DNA from: Geobacter sp. UBA5608
GTDB lineage: Bacteria > Desulfobacterota > Desulfuromonadia > Geobacterales > Pseudopelobacteraceae
NCBI GenBank assembly: GCA_002424705.1
Contig: DIKW01000087.1
Coordinates: 1 to 45,318, forward strand
Direction: 5' to 3'
Length of the DNA stretch: 45,318 bases
Shown: positions 1-7,878 of the stretch, one piece after another
Position numbering within the stretch: the first letter of the stretch is position 1
How the letters are laid out: each line of letters begins with the position of its first letter
Program-made: the position numbers and the translations under genes
The notes under the pieces: model-generated
What the model was told of the DNA's origin: nothing
The model's input: only the letters and a program-made list of their open reading frames with translations
Database searches by the model: none

Positions 1-1
1 C

Positions 2-178
2 GGTCGCCCCCAGGACGACTTCTACAGGGCCCAGCCGGAGCTGTTCCAGCGGATCAAGGGCGAGGCCCTGACCACCCTGGAAGGGGGCCTGCACAGCCTG
101 TTTCTTGACCGCCACCAAGAGGCGGTCCGCCCGGCAACCGCCTTCATCGCGCGGCGCATCGGCGTAGACCCCGACTAA
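2..178 (+). CDS. C-terminal end of an unidentified protein (5' partial)
   Basis: An open frame enters from the left edge and ends at TAA 176-178, giving 58 residues with a hydrophilic, helical look that end in RRIGVDPD. Codon use is GC-rich like the following genes. It lies only 24 bp before the ABC permease start, on the same strand, so it is probably the upstream member of that operon. I do not recognise the family from this fragment and assign no function. Confidence 0.6.
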   Translation, partial: GRPQDDFYRAQPELFQRIKGEALTTLEGGLHSLFLDRHQEAVRPATAFIARRIGVDPD

Positions 179-202
179 GCGACCAGATCCGGTACCGACA
201 CC

Positions 203-1360
203 ATGCGCTTTGCCTTTATCCTCAAAATAGCCACCCTGATCCTGCTGCGTTCCTGGCGGACCACCGCTGTGCTGTCGTTCATGGTGATCACGGCCGTGGC
301 GGCGCTGGTCTTTCTCTCGGCGCTGGCGGTGGGCACCAACGACGCCATGATCCGCAACTCCACCGGCCTGTTTTCCGGCCACATCAGCGGCAGCGGCATC
401 AGCGAAGACGAGGCGGCCCGTCTGCAGGTGGCCGGTGTGGAGCAGGTGTTGTTGAGGCGGCAGCAGCCGGTGATCCTCAGCAGCAGCAGTTCCCTCGAAG
501 CGGTAAGCCTGCTGGGGATCGACCCGCTCCAGGAACAAACAGCCACCGCCTTCTGGAAGAAGACCGTGCAGGGCCGCTACCCTGCAACCGGCAGCCAGGA
601 GATCTACCTCAGCCAGGAAAGCGCCAAACGCCTTAAATTACAGGTCGGCGACAACGTCACCCTGCGCACGCACCAGTCCGTTGCCTTAAAACAGCTCACC
701 GTCAGCGGCATCTACAAGACCGGCATCTCGCAGCTCGACCAGGGGCTGGCCTTCTGCCCGGCAACGGCCCTGCCGCCGGGAGGACAAGAGCTGTCGGTGG
801 CCCTGTTCCTGTCGGCCGAGGCACCGATTGACGAGGTGCTCAGCACACTGCGCACGCGGCTGCCCACGGCCAGCTTCACCCCCTGGATGGAGTTCATGCC
901 GGACTTAAAGCAGCTGATCGACCTGGACTATATCTGCATGGCGATCGTGATAGTACTGGTGTTTGCGATCGTCTCGGTTGGCATCTCCTGCACCTTCCTG
1001 ATCTTTACCCTCAAAAACCTCCGCGAGCACGGCATCATGAAGGCCATGGGTTTCATGGCGGGCGACACCGCACTGCTGCTGGTATCACAGGTCAGCCTGC
1101 TGACGGTCTTTGCGGCTACCGTCGGCACCCTGCTGGGTATGCTGACGGTAGCCATCTTCGCCCAGGTCGGCATCGACATCGGCGCCTTCACCTCTCACAA
1201 CCAGTATTTTTCCGTCTCCGGCATGCTCTACCCGCGACTGACCCGGCTGGCGCTGTTCACACCGCCGCTGGTGGCGATGGTGTTCGGGCTGGCTGCCGCC
1301 ATCTGGCCGATCGTCACCATCATCCGCAAAAACCCGGCGGACATCCTGCGGAGCGTCTGA
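203..1360 (+). CDS. ABC transporter permease, FtsX/MacB-LolC type
   Basis: This 385-residue inner-membrane protein has the layout of FtsX/LolC-type permeases. There is one N-terminal membrane helix (about 12-37), a large extracytoplasmic domain (about 40-240), then three C-terminal helices (about 245-272, 292-320 and 350-375). The stretch after the second helix, with LREHGIMKAMGF, matches the conserved FtsX-domain loop that couples to the ATPase. The next gene starts 3 bp downstream and encodes a LolD-like ATPase, so the two should form one complex. Such exporters move lipoproteins, peptides or drugs, or drive periplasmic mechanics; the substrate cannot be told from sequence. Confidence 0.88.
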   Translation: MRFAFILKIATLILLRSWRTTAVLSFMVITAVAALVFLSALAVGTNDAMIRNSTGLFSGHISGSGISEDEAARLQVAGVEQVLLRRQQPVILSSSSSLEAVSLLGIDPLQEQTATAFWKKTVQGRYPATGSQEIYLSQESAKRLKLQVGDNVTLRTHQSVALKQLTVSGIYKTGISQLDQGLAFCPATALPPGGQELSVALFLSAEAPIDEVLSTLRTRLPTASFTPWMEFMPDLKQLIDLDYICMAIVIVLVFAIVSVGISCTFLIFTLKNLREHGIMKAMGFMAGDTALLLVSQVSLLTVFAATVGTLLGMLTVAIFAQVGIDIGAFTSHNQYFSVSGMLYPRLTRLALFTPPLVAMVFGLAAAIWPIVTIIRKNPADILRSV

Positions 1361-1363
1361 GCC

Positions 1364-2050
1364 ATGATCACGATCTCGTCCCTTTCCAAGCAGTTTGTCT
1401 CCGGGCGCGGCCATGTCGCGGCGCTGAGCGACATCTCCTTTTCCGTAGAACACGGACGGGGCGTGATCCTGGCCGGCAGGTCGGGATCGGGCAAAACCAC
1501 CCTGCTGAACTGCATCGGCACCCTGGAAACACCCGACAGCGGCTCGATCATCTGCAACGGCACCGACATCTGCGGCCTCAATGCACGCCAGCGGGCACTC
1601 TTCAGGCGCAGAGAGGTCAGCTTCGTCTTCCAATCCGGCAACCTGCTGCCCTGGCTGACGGTGGCTGAAAACCTACAGCTGCCGCTGGAGCTGAACGCCA
1701 TCACCGGCGCAGACCAGCTCTACCGCATTGAGGAGCTCTTGGACACCTTCGGTCTGGCCGGCTACGAAAAGGCCATGCCGGCTGAGCTCTCCGGGGGCGA
1801 AGCGCAGCGGATCGCCTTTGCGCGGGCCATCGCCCATACCCCTTCGATCCTGCTGGCGGACGAACCGACCGCCAGCCTCGACTCGGACAACGGCCGCCAG
1901 CTGATTGAACTGATGTTCTCGCTCTGCCACACCAAGGGGATGTGCCTGCTGATCGCCACCCACGACCAGGAGCTGCTGGGCATGGCCGAGACCGTGATTG
2001 CCCTCAAAGACGGCAAGCTGCTGCCACCTGCGCCGGCACCGATCGGCTGA
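1364..2050 (+). CDS. ABC transporter ATP-binding protein, LolD/MacB type
   Basis: This 228-residue ATPase carries every ABC nucleotide-binding motif: Walker A GRSGSGKTT (about residues 39-47), a Q-loop in FVFQSGNLLPW, the signature LSGGEAQR, Walker B ILLADEPTA with the catalytic Glu, a D-loop (SLD) and the H-loop ATHD. Its length and the SGGEAQR signature fit the LolD/MacB/FtsE group that pairs with FtsX-like permeases. It starts 3 bp after the permease stop, so the two are almost certainly co-translated partners. The substrate is unknown. Confidence 0.92.
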   Translation: MITISSLSKQFVSGRGHVAALSDISFSVEHGRGVILAGRSGSGKTTLLNCIGTLETPDSGSIICNGTDICGLNARQRALFRRREVSFVFQSGNLLPWLTVAENLQLPLELNAITGADQLYRIEELLDTFGLAGYEKAMPAELSGGEAQRIAFARAIAHTPSILLADEPTASLDSDNGRQLIELMFSLCHTKGMCLLIATHDQELLGMAETVIALKDGKLLPPAPAPIG

Positions 2051-2056
2051 CCGCCC

Positions 2057-2572
2057 ATGCCGCTCTTCCACAACGAGATCTGGCGACAGCAGATCGGCGC
2101 CACCCTCTTTTACTGGGGGCTGTTGCCGTCACTGGTACTGGGGCCAGGGCTGATGCTGGACCGGCTGCTGGAACTTCAGCGTCTGCCGGGCTCTCCGTGG
2201 CTGGTCGCGATCAGCCTCCTGCTGCTGGCCGCAGGCCTCGGGCTGGTCTGCTGGTCCACCAGCGACCTGCACAGATTCGGCGCCGGCACCCCCAGCCCGC
2301 TACGACCGGCCAAACGGCTAATCATGGAGGGCAGCTACCGCCTCTGCCGCCACCCGATGTTCCTCGGCTATGACCTGATGCTGCTGGCGGCCATCCTGCT
2401 GCTGAGATCTCCCACGGCGCTGGTCGTCAGCTATCCGTTGTTTCTGGTCTGGTCGCTGCTTCTGTTGCGCACGGAGGAACGGGTCTTGGCGTTGCGCTTC
2501 AAGGATGACTATCGACGCTACCAGCAGGAGGTCCCCTTCCTGCTGCCGCGCCTCAGACACACTAAACCCTAA
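2057..2572 (+). CDS. Isoprenylcysteine carboxyl methyltransferase-like membrane protein
   Basis: This 171-residue membrane protein has about four hydrophobic segments and the C-terminal signature of the ICMT/phospholipid methyltransferase superfamily: CRHPMFLGYDLML (about residues 96-108), then a helix pair, then EER with FKDDYRRYQQEVPFLLPR at the end. Bacterial members use S-adenosylmethionine to methylate lipids or small membrane substrates, but most have no known substrate. It starts 6 bp after the ABC ATPase stop and is the last gene of that operon, so it may act on the same envelope process. Confidence 0.78.
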   Translation: MPLFHNEIWRQQIGATLFYWGLLPSLVLGPGLMLDRLLELQRLPGSPWLVAISLLLLAAGLGLVCWSTSDLHRFGAGTPSPLRPAKRLIMEGSYRLCRHPMFLGYDLMLLAAILLLRSPTALVVSYPLFLVWSLLLLRTEERVLALRFKDDYRRYQQEVPFLLPRLRHTKP

Positions 2573-2594
2573 ACCAACCAGCAGCAGGTTGCGT

Positions 2595-2622
2595 TTGACA
2601 GCCAGACAACACGGGATAGACT
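2595..2622 (+). promoter_or_regulatory. Candidate sigma-70 promoter
   Basis: TTGACA at 2595-2600 and TAGACT at 2617-2622 are separated by 16 bp. The -35 box is perfect and the -10 box matches 4 of 6. It would transcribe the secreted-protein gene at 2659, whose Shine-Dalgarno site GGGAGG lies at 2647-2652. Confidence 0.5.
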
Positions 2623-2658
2623 AAAGGGGTACCAGGTATACCTGTCAGGGAGGTAACC

Positions 2659-3591
2659 ATGCGCAAACTACGCGGCATTGTGATCGCATTCGGGCTATTG
2701 CTCTGCTTGACGGCAACCAGCGTCTCGGCCGAGGTCAACGTCGGCATCGGCATCAGCCTGCCCAACGTCAGCATCGGCATCAACCTGCCGCTGTTCCCAC
2801 AGCTGGTGGTGGTGCCGGGCTACCCGGTCTACTACGCGCCCGACGTGGCAACCAACTACTTCTTCTACGACGGCCTGTACTGGGTCTACCAGGACAACTC
2901 CTGGTACGCCAGCAACTGGTACAACGGCCCATGGTGGACGGTGGACCCCTGGGATCTGCCGGTCTTCATCCTGCGCATTCCGGTGCGCTATTACCGCTAT
3001 CCGCCGCCCTACTTCCGCGGCTGGCGGCATGACGAGCCGCCCCGCTGGGGCCTACACTGGGGGCCGCAGTGGGAACAGCAACGCAAGGGATGGAACCGCT
3101 GGAACCGTCAGGCCGTTCCGCCACGGGCGCCGTTGCCCAGCTACCAACGCCAATACTCGGGTGAGCGTTATCCGCAGCAGGCAGAGCAGCAACAGCGGCT
3201 GCATCAACAGCATTACCGCTACCAACCCCGCACCAAGACGGTTCGGCAGCAGTATCAGCAGCAACAGCAACAACGCGATGAGCAGCAGCCGCGCCGGTAC
3301 GATACCCAGCCGGAAAGCATACAGCAACCCCCGACCCGTCCTGACAAGGTCTGGCAGGAGCAGCCTCAGCCACGGAGCCCGCAGCAGCAACAGCCACCAG
3401 CCGTAAAACAGCCGCCACCGGTCAAACAGGGTCTGCCGGCCGGCCCGGAGGTGCAGCAACGCTACCCTGCCCAACCCAGCTATCAGCAGCGGGGACCAGC
3501 GCCGGCCGAACAACGTCCACAGGGCAAGGAACAACGTTGGCAACCTAACCAGGGACCGGAACAAAAACAAGAGCGGGGTTTTGGTCGGTAG
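2659..3591 (+). CDS. Secreted Gln/Pro-rich protein of unknown function
   Basis: The 310-residue product starts with a clear signal peptide (basic MRKLRG, hydrophobic core, cleavage after SVSA near residue 24). A short region with repeated VGIGISLPN / IGINLP pattern follows. Residues about 45-130 are very rich in Tyr, Trp and Pro, as in the YXWXXX-type envelope proteins often seen in this group. The last 150 residues are mostly Gln, Pro and Arg with poly-Gln runs and look disordered. It has its own promoter-like sequence and a terminator, so it is probably transcribed alone. Role not recognised; an exported, envelope-associated protein is the safest description. Confidence 0.75.
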   Translation: MRKLRGIVIAFGLLLCLTATSVSAEVNVGIGISLPNVSIGINLPLFPQLVVVPGYPVYYAPDVATNYFFYDGLYWVYQDNSWYASNWYNGPWWTVDPWDLPVFILRIPVRYYRYPPPYFRGWRHDEPPRWGLHWGPQWEQQRKGWNRWNRQAVPPRAPLPSYQRQYSGERYPQQAEQQQRLHQQHYRYQPRTKTVRQQYQQQQQQRDEQQPRRYDTQPESIQQPPTRPDKVWQEQPQPRSPQQQQPPAVKQPPPVKQGLPAGPEVQQRYPAQPSYQQRGPAPAEQRPQGKEQRWQPNQGPEQKQERGFGR

Positions 3592-3623
3592 TGCTGCAGG
3601 CTGCTTTCTTGTTTCCAAACACA

Positions 3624-3649
3624 ACAAGGCGGCCGATCGGCCGCCTTGT
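3624..3649. terminator. Bidirectional GGCGGCC hairpin terminator
   Basis: A perfect 26-bp palindrome with 11-bp arms (ACAAGGCGGCC and its complement) around GATC. It sits between the convergent genes ending at 3591 (+) and 3674 (-). T-richness after the stem is modest on both sides. It belongs to a family of near-identical hairpins in this window. Confidence 0.75.
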
Positions 3650-3673
3650 CTGTTACCCTGCATAGGCTACGCC

Positions 3674-4267
3674 CTATTTCACGCTAAAACCTTTATACGT
3701 GGCGAATTCCTTGTGATACCCCTCGCCAACCTCGCGTTCGTAATCAGTAACCGCCTCCTGATACTCGTGCTCCGTCAAATCCTGGGCCCGGTCAGTAGGA
3801 TCAATCCCATAAACAACACAACCGTCGCTACCTATTTCTTCAACCAGATGCTCTGGAGTCACCGGTGCCAGGGTCACCCGTGCCACCACCCAGCCAATCC
3901 GTGGTGACTCCTGAACATAGTAAATCTTGTCCGGCTCAAACTGAATCTTGCCGGTCTCAAGGCTCTCGGTCCGGGCGATCAGATACTTAAGGCCCGGCTC
4001 GACATCCTTCTTGACGAAGCAGCTTTTCCCCCGAGTAACCCCGATGAAGGTACGATCAAGATAATTGAAAAAATTGACCGCTCCACCGAAGTTGGTCGTC
4101 CGGGCAACGACCAACGCCGCCTTGCCCGGTTCAGGCTTCACCGTCATGATGTTGAAATTATCCTCCTGCTTAACCATATGTGACGGCGAACAGGCCGCCA
4201 CGGCCATACCCAACAACACAAGCAGCAACAACTTGGCAGCACAAAGCGGGGAGACACATCGTTTCAT
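3674..4267 (-). CDS. Outer-membrane-type lipoprotein, unknown function
   Basis: This 197-residue protein begins with a type II signal peptide: basic start MKRCVSPLC, a Leu-rich core, and lipobox AVAAC with the lipidated Cys at 26. The start at 4267 is preferred over an upstream in-frame ATG because AGGAGG lies just before it and the signal peptide begins there. The mature part contains KPEPGKAALVVARTTNFGG and a DRTFIGVTRGKSC segment, a pattern seen in DUF2846-like envelope lipoproteins, but I am not certain of the family. It is followed in the minus direction by a hairpin terminator. The DUF4410 gene lies 66 bp upstream on the same strand, so the two may be co-transcribed. Confidence 0.72.
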   Translation of the reverse strand: MKRCVSPLCAAKLLLLVLLGMAVAACSPSHMVKQEDNFNIMTVKPEPGKAALVVARTTNFGGAVNFFNYLDRTFIGVTRGKSCFVKKDVEPGLKYLIARTESLETGKIQFEPDKIYYVQESPRIGWVVARVTLAPVTPEHLVEEIGSDGCVVYGIDPTDRAQDLTEHEYQEAVTDYEREVGEGYHKEFATYKGFSVK

Positions 4268-4333
4268 AACTTCCTCCTGGTCGTGCGGAGAGTATGCCTG
4301 GATGACGTATCGCACCGCGTTACAGCAGCCAGG

Positions 4334-4945
4334 CTAAAAGATCTCCTTGATGAACTCAGCCAGCTCCTCACCTTCATCCTCAGCCTGCACCACAAAGGCC
4401 CTGGTCATGTTGCCGCTGCCCATTGACGTGCCTTCGCCACCGGAACGCACATCCTTGATCCTGACCAGCACGGCGCCGGTTGTGGCATCTACCAGTTCGG
4501 CATCAATCGATATGTTGGTCTTGGCACCCTTGGGCGCCATCACCCCCAGAAACCACTTGGCGGCGCCAACCCCGCCGTTGAAGCGGGTGAACTTGCCGCG
4601 CAAGATCAGCGCGTTGGCCTTGGTGGAACCGTTGGCCTCCACCTTTTTGAAGATGCCATACTCCTTGAGATGTTTGACCGTGCTGTCGGTAAGCGCCCGC
4701 ACGATATCCTTTTCCGCATCCTGTAAGAGCTTTTTCTCCTCCTCGTCGATGTTGACGATCTCAGCCCCTTTGGTGGAGAAATCCTTGACAACGATGGCAG
4801 AGTATTTGGTCCCGAGACGTTCGGTGATCAGGATCTCTTCTTCGTCGAAGTTTCCGGGTTTGGGCAGCGCATCGGCAGCCAAGGCGCAGGTGGCGGACAG
4901 GCTGAATGTAACCAACAGGGCCAGCAGGGTGAAGATTCGTTGCAT
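4334..4945 (-). CDS. DUF4410-like exported protein
   Basis: The 203-residue product has an N-terminal signal peptide (MQRIFTLLALLV..., cleavage after ALA or LAA near residue 22). The mature region, with TKYSAIVVKDFSTKGAEI, a conserved helical stretch, then ALILRGKFTRFNGG and TTGAVLVRIKDVRSGG, fits DUF4410, a family of periplasmic or outer-membrane-associated proteins of unknown role. The start at 4945 is chosen for its GGAGG site and signal peptide rather than the longer frame to 5032. It shares strand and probable transcript with the lipoprotein downstream. Confidence 0.72.
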   Translation of the reverse strand: MQRIFTLLALLVTFSLSATCALAADALPKPGNFDEEEILITERLGTKYSAIVVKDFSTKGAEIVNIDEEEKKLLQDAEKDIVRALTDSTVKHLKEYGIFKKVEANGSTKANALILRGKFTRFNGGVGAAKWFLGVMAPKGAKTNISIDAELVDATTGAVLVRIKDVRSGGEGTSMGSGNMTRAFVVQAEDEGEELAEFIKEIF

Positions 4946-5061
4946 GGATACCTCCAGTGGTGGATGATGACGTGTCGGAAAACACGTCTGCAAGTAAGTA
5001 TACCGGGTTGTGACAGCTTGGCAATTGCCCACCGGAAAAACTCGAACTGTGGTCGCTGTCC

Positions 5062-5289
5062 CTACCCCTCCTCAGCGATGTGTTGAAAACGCGGCACCTG
5101 CCGGCCGTCCAGCTCCACACTCTCCATGAACATCGCCACGGGGCGCACCCAGAGCGAGTTGTTGTCGTACAGGCAGCGATAGACCACCAGCAGTTCATCG
5201 TTCTCGCTGTGACGGGCCGTACCCAGCACCTGGTACTGGCCCCCCTTGTAGTGCCGGTACAGCCCCGGCGCAGGTTGCAGGAGACTCAT
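5062..5289 (-). CDS. DUF1653 domain protein
   Basis: This 75-residue protein matches the small DUF1653 family: PGLYRHYKGGQYQVLGTARHSE, then LVVYRCLYDNNSLWVRPVAMF, then a C-terminal RFQHI. Members are about 65-75 residues and probably fold as a small beta-barrel; their function is unknown. The start at 5289 is chosen because the family begins at this point; the longer frame to 5379 reads into the neighbour. It starts 4 bp after the stop of the GNAT gene, so the two are likely one operon. Confidence 0.82.
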   Translation of the reverse strand: MSLLQPAPGLYRHYKGGQYQVLGTARHSENDELLVVYRCLYDNNSLWVRPVAMFMESVELDGRQVPRFQHIAEEG

Positions 5290-5293
5290 CAGA

Positions 5294-5806
5294 TCACCGC
5301 CGGTTCTTACGTTTTTTGGGCGCTGCCGGCACTGATTTGAATTCAGACTCGTAGCCCACCGTGAACATGGTCGCGCCATCGTTGCGCATACTCAAAAAAT
5401 GGGCATTAGTGGCATCAAACGGGCAAACCGGCTGGCTGCAGGGTTCAAAGCCGAAACGTTGGTAGTAGGCCGGCTCCCCCAGCACAAACAGCGTCTGGTC
5501 CTTGATCAGCTCCTGGCGCAGGGCAAAATTAAGCAGTTCCGTCCCCACCCGCTGGCGCTGAAAATCCGGCGCCACCGCCATCGGCGCCAGGTGCAGCCCG
5601 CAGACCTGCCTGCCGTGGAAGGCGTTGGAAAAGGCGACGTAGGCGATTACCTTGTTGGTATGGATGCAGACCCACTCCTGCAGCGGCTTGTTGTGCTCGT
5701 GCAGTTGCTGCACCAGCGTCGCCTCGTAGGCGCTGCCGGCAAAGGCCCGCTGCAGCAGGGCGTAGATCTTGGGATGATGATCGCTGGTTACTTTCTGAAT
5801 CTTCAT
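5294..5806 (-). CDS. GNAT family N-acetyltransferase
   Basis: This 170-residue protein has the GNAT fold. Strand beta-4 (GLHLAPMAVAPDFQRQRVG) leads into the acetyl-CoA pyrophosphate loop QRQRVGT (Q/R-x-x-G-x-G/A type), and GEPAYYQRFGFEP is the typical later motif of the YhbS-like subgroup, which includes small-molecule and protein acetyltransferases. The C-terminus is a basic tail (KKRKNRR). The acceptor substrate is unknown. It is followed closely by the DUF1653 gene. Confidence 0.85.
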   Translation of the reverse strand: MKIQKVTSDHHPKIYALLQRAFAGSAYEATLVQQLHEHNKPLQEWVCIHTNKVIAYVAFSNAFHGRQVCGLHLAPMAVAPDFQRQRVGTELLNFALRQELIKDQTLFVLGEPAYYQRFGFEPCSQPVCPFDATNAHFLSMRNDGATMFTVGYESEFKSVPAAPKKRKNRR

Positions 5807-5961
5807 GGTTCCATGACTCCTGCGGCTTGGTGGCGCTGCTCAGGTATGTAGCACAAACGCCGTCTCAGGGCATGTAAAACCATTGTGTTGCGACCTTCGG
5901 TTGCCATAGCCCGGCGATTCAGCTAGTATCACGCCAGTTTTTACCTCAACAAGGAGTCCCT

Positions 5962-6687
5962 ATGCCTGCCAATGCCCGCCACATTCTTGTGGCTACCGAA
6001 GCCCAGTGCCTGCAGCTCAAGAACGAGATCGAGGCCGGCGCCGATTTTGCCGAGGTTGCCAAACGTGCATCATCCTGTCCCTCTGGCCAGCAGGGGGGTG
6101 ATCTTGGCACCTTCAACCCGGGCCAGATGGTGCCCGAATTCGACCAGGCCGTCTTTACCGGCGAGGTGAACACCGTAATTGGCCCTGTTCAGACCCAGTT
6201 TGGCTACCACCTGATCGAGGTAACCAAGCGTTGGGAGAACCCGAAGGCCGAGCCCCAGACCGCCGACACCCTTGATCAGGCGCTGGCCATGCTGCGCCAG
6301 GATATGACCAACGCCGCCAGCCAATCGAAATTCTACGACCTGTTCCTGAACACCACCTTCTGCGTGCCGACCCTTGATCCGAAGGAACTGAAGGGCGACG
6401 TCACCCTTGAAGAAGGCCAGGTGCTGCCGCTGATCGTTGAATCCGACGGCAACGATTACCTGATGGTCTTTGACAGCCCTGAGCGCCTGAAAAACTGGAC
6501 CGGCAAGGAGACCACCTGGATCGGCGTACCGGGCCACGTGCTGGCCGCCACCACCATGCCGCCGCTGCACATCGCCATGAACGTGGGCAGCGATTACTCC
6601 AAGCAGTTCCTGCCCGATGAGATCGCCTGGCTGCGTGAGGTGGTGGAGCAGTGCAACCAGTCCAGGGCCGAGCAGCCTGCCGCTTGA
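5962..6687 (+). CDS. Parvulin-type peptidyl-prolyl isomerase with a C-terminal SseB-like domain
   Basis: Residues 1-92 form a complete PpiC-like parvulin domain: ARHILVATE, GADFAEVAKRASSCPSGQQGGDLG, GQMVPEFDQAVF and TQFGYHLIEV are all present. There is no signal peptide, so this is a cytoplasmic enzyme like E. coli PpiC. Unlike PpiC, which stops at about 93 residues, this 241-residue protein continues through a helical linker (about 95-140) into a second domain with LPLIVESDGNDYLMVFDSPERL, then LHIAMNVGSDYSKQFLPDEIAWL. That is the pattern of the SseB N-terminal family. The start has AAGGAG 9 bp upstream. The isomerase call is firm; the SseB-like call is moderately firm and its role unknown. 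Confidence 0.85.
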   Translation: MPANARHILVATEAQCLQLKNEIEAGADFAEVAKRASSCPSGQQGGDLGTFNPGQMVPEFDQAVFTGEVNTVIGPVQTQFGYHLIEVTKRWENPKAEPQTADTLDQALAMLRQDMTNAASQSKFYDLFLNTTFCVPTLDPKELKGDVTLEEGQVLPLIVESDGNDYLMVFDSPERLKNWTGKETTWIGVPGHVLAATTMPPLHIAMNVGSDYSKQFLPDEIAWLREVVEQCNQSRAEQPAA

Positions 6688-6721
6688 GGTAACTAAACCA
6701 GCCAGTCGGCGACTGCGAACA

Positions 6722-6753
6722 GACAAAAGGCGGCCAATCGGCCGCCTTTTGTC
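6722..6753. terminator. Bidirectional GGCGGCC hairpin terminator
   Basis: Perfect 14-bp arms (GACAAAAGGCGGCC and its complement) around AATC. The stem is flanked by A and T runs, so it can work in both directions between the convergent genes ending at 6687 (+) and 6776 (-). Confidence 0.85.
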
Positions 6754-6775
6754 GTTGTTTTTATATCTGTGCTGC

Positions 6776-7669
6776 TCAGCCCTGCTGTTTGGCCAGCAGG
6801 TAACGGCCGACGTAGTTCTTGGAAAACTGGTAGGCGGTGCGGCCGCAGCGCTTGCTCTTGTCGTGGGACCACTTGATCGCCTCCTGCTCCAGCTCCTTGG
6901 TGAGGGGGATCTCCACCTTCCGCTCCCGCGCCTCACGGCTAACGGCCAACCGGACCACATCCAGATAGCGATCCTGGGAGAAGGCGTAAAAGGCGACCCA
7001 CAGACCGAACCGGTCCGACAGGGAGATCTTTTCATCCATCACCTCGCTCTGCTGCAGCTCACCATTCACAAACATACCACCCCGCTGGTCGGTCTCATAC
7101 TCCGGCAGCAGGTGACGACGGTTGGAGGTGACATAGATCAGCACATTCTCCGGCGGTGAATAAACCGAACCGTCCAGGGCGCTTTTGAGCATCTTGTAGC
7201 TCAATTCGCCCGGTTCAAAGGTCAGGTCGTCACACAGCAGAATGAAGCGGTAGGGCTGATCCTCAACGGCGCTGAAGATCTCGGAAAGATAGATCAGATC
7301 CTCTTTCTCGATCTGGATCACCCGCAGCCCTTTGGGCGCGTACTCATTGAGCAGCGCCTTGATGATCGAGGACTTACCGGTGCCGCGGGAGCCCCACAGC
7401 AGGGCGTTGTTGGCAGGCAGGCCAGCCAGAAACTGGCGGGTGTTATGCTCCATCACCTCGATCTGCTTTTCCACCCCCAGCAACTCCTCCAGCCGGGTGG
7501 TATCGGTCACCCGCACCGGCTCCAGGTAGCCGGAAAAGGAATGGCGGCGCCAGTTGGCAGCATAGCAGCTTGACCAGTCCACCGGCTTGACCGTGCGGGG
7601 CAGCAGCATCTCCACCGAGCTCAGCACACGCTCCAGCCGGGCAACAACCTCAGGTTTCAGATTCAGCAT
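6776..7669 (-). CDS. DUF815 family P-loop ATPase
   Basis: The 297-residue AAA-type ATPase has Walker A GSRGTGKSS (about residues 94-102) and Walker B FILLCDDLTFE (about 142-152). The sequence LKSALDGSVYSPPENVLIYVTSNRRHLLPE is the hallmark of DUF815, a family of stand-alone AAA proteins of unknown function. The N-terminal 80 residues are the usual family extension that recruits no known partner. It is transcribed alone, with a promoter-like sequence about 145 bp upstream and a shared hairpin terminator downstream. Confidence 0.9.
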   Translation of the reverse strand: MLNLKPEVVARLERVLSSVEMLLPRTVKPVDWSSCYAANWRRHSFSGYLEPVRVTDTTRLEELLGVEKQIEVMEHNTRQFLAGLPANNALLWGSRGTGKSSIIKALLNEYAPKGLRVIQIEKEDLIYLSEIFSAVEDQPYRFILLCDDLTFEPGELSYKMLKSALDGSVYSPPENVLIYVTSNRRHLLPEYETDQRGGMFVNGELQQSEVMDEKISLSDRFGLWVAFYAFSQDRYLDVVRLAVSREARERKVEIPLTKELEQEAIKWSHDKSKRCGRTAYQFSKNYVGRYLLAKQQG

Positions 7670-7810
7670 CGTAAGTCTCGATTCACAGAGTAAGGTGCAC
7701 CGCAGGCCCGGCGCTTAGACGGGTGCAGGTGTAAACAGGTTGATGGCACGGGAAACGGTGCAGCTTCGAAGGGGAACAGGTAGAGCCGGGCAGCCGCGTG
7801 CGGAGCGACC

Positions 7811-7840
7811 CATATACCCCACCTGGCGAAGGCGTGTCAA
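7811..7840 (-). promoter_or_regulatory. Candidate sigma-70 promoter for the DUF815 gene
   Basis: On the minus strand TTGACA (7840-7835) and TATATG (7816-7811) are separated by 18 bp. The leader to the start codon at 7669 would be about 135 nt. Nothing else gene-like was seen in 7670-7878. Confidence 0.45.
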
Positions 7841-7878
7841 ACTGAAAGTATGCTGCTTTCATATCGCCGCATTGGTCG

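Noticed and set aside
1085..1704. Long minus-strand open frames across the ABC permease and ATPase genes
   Set aside because: They lie antisense to genes with complete family motifs and read as low-complexity shadow sequence of GC-rich codons.
3160..3420. Gln-codon (CAG/CAA) runs considered as a CRISPR or tandem-repeat array
   Set aside because: The repeats are codon-level and irregular, in frame within the secreted protein, with no spacer structure.
6070..7035. 321-codon minus-strand frame spanning the parvulin gene and the DUF815 end
   Set aside because: It crosses a strong bidirectional terminator and is antisense to the parvulin gene; no motif or start site supports it.
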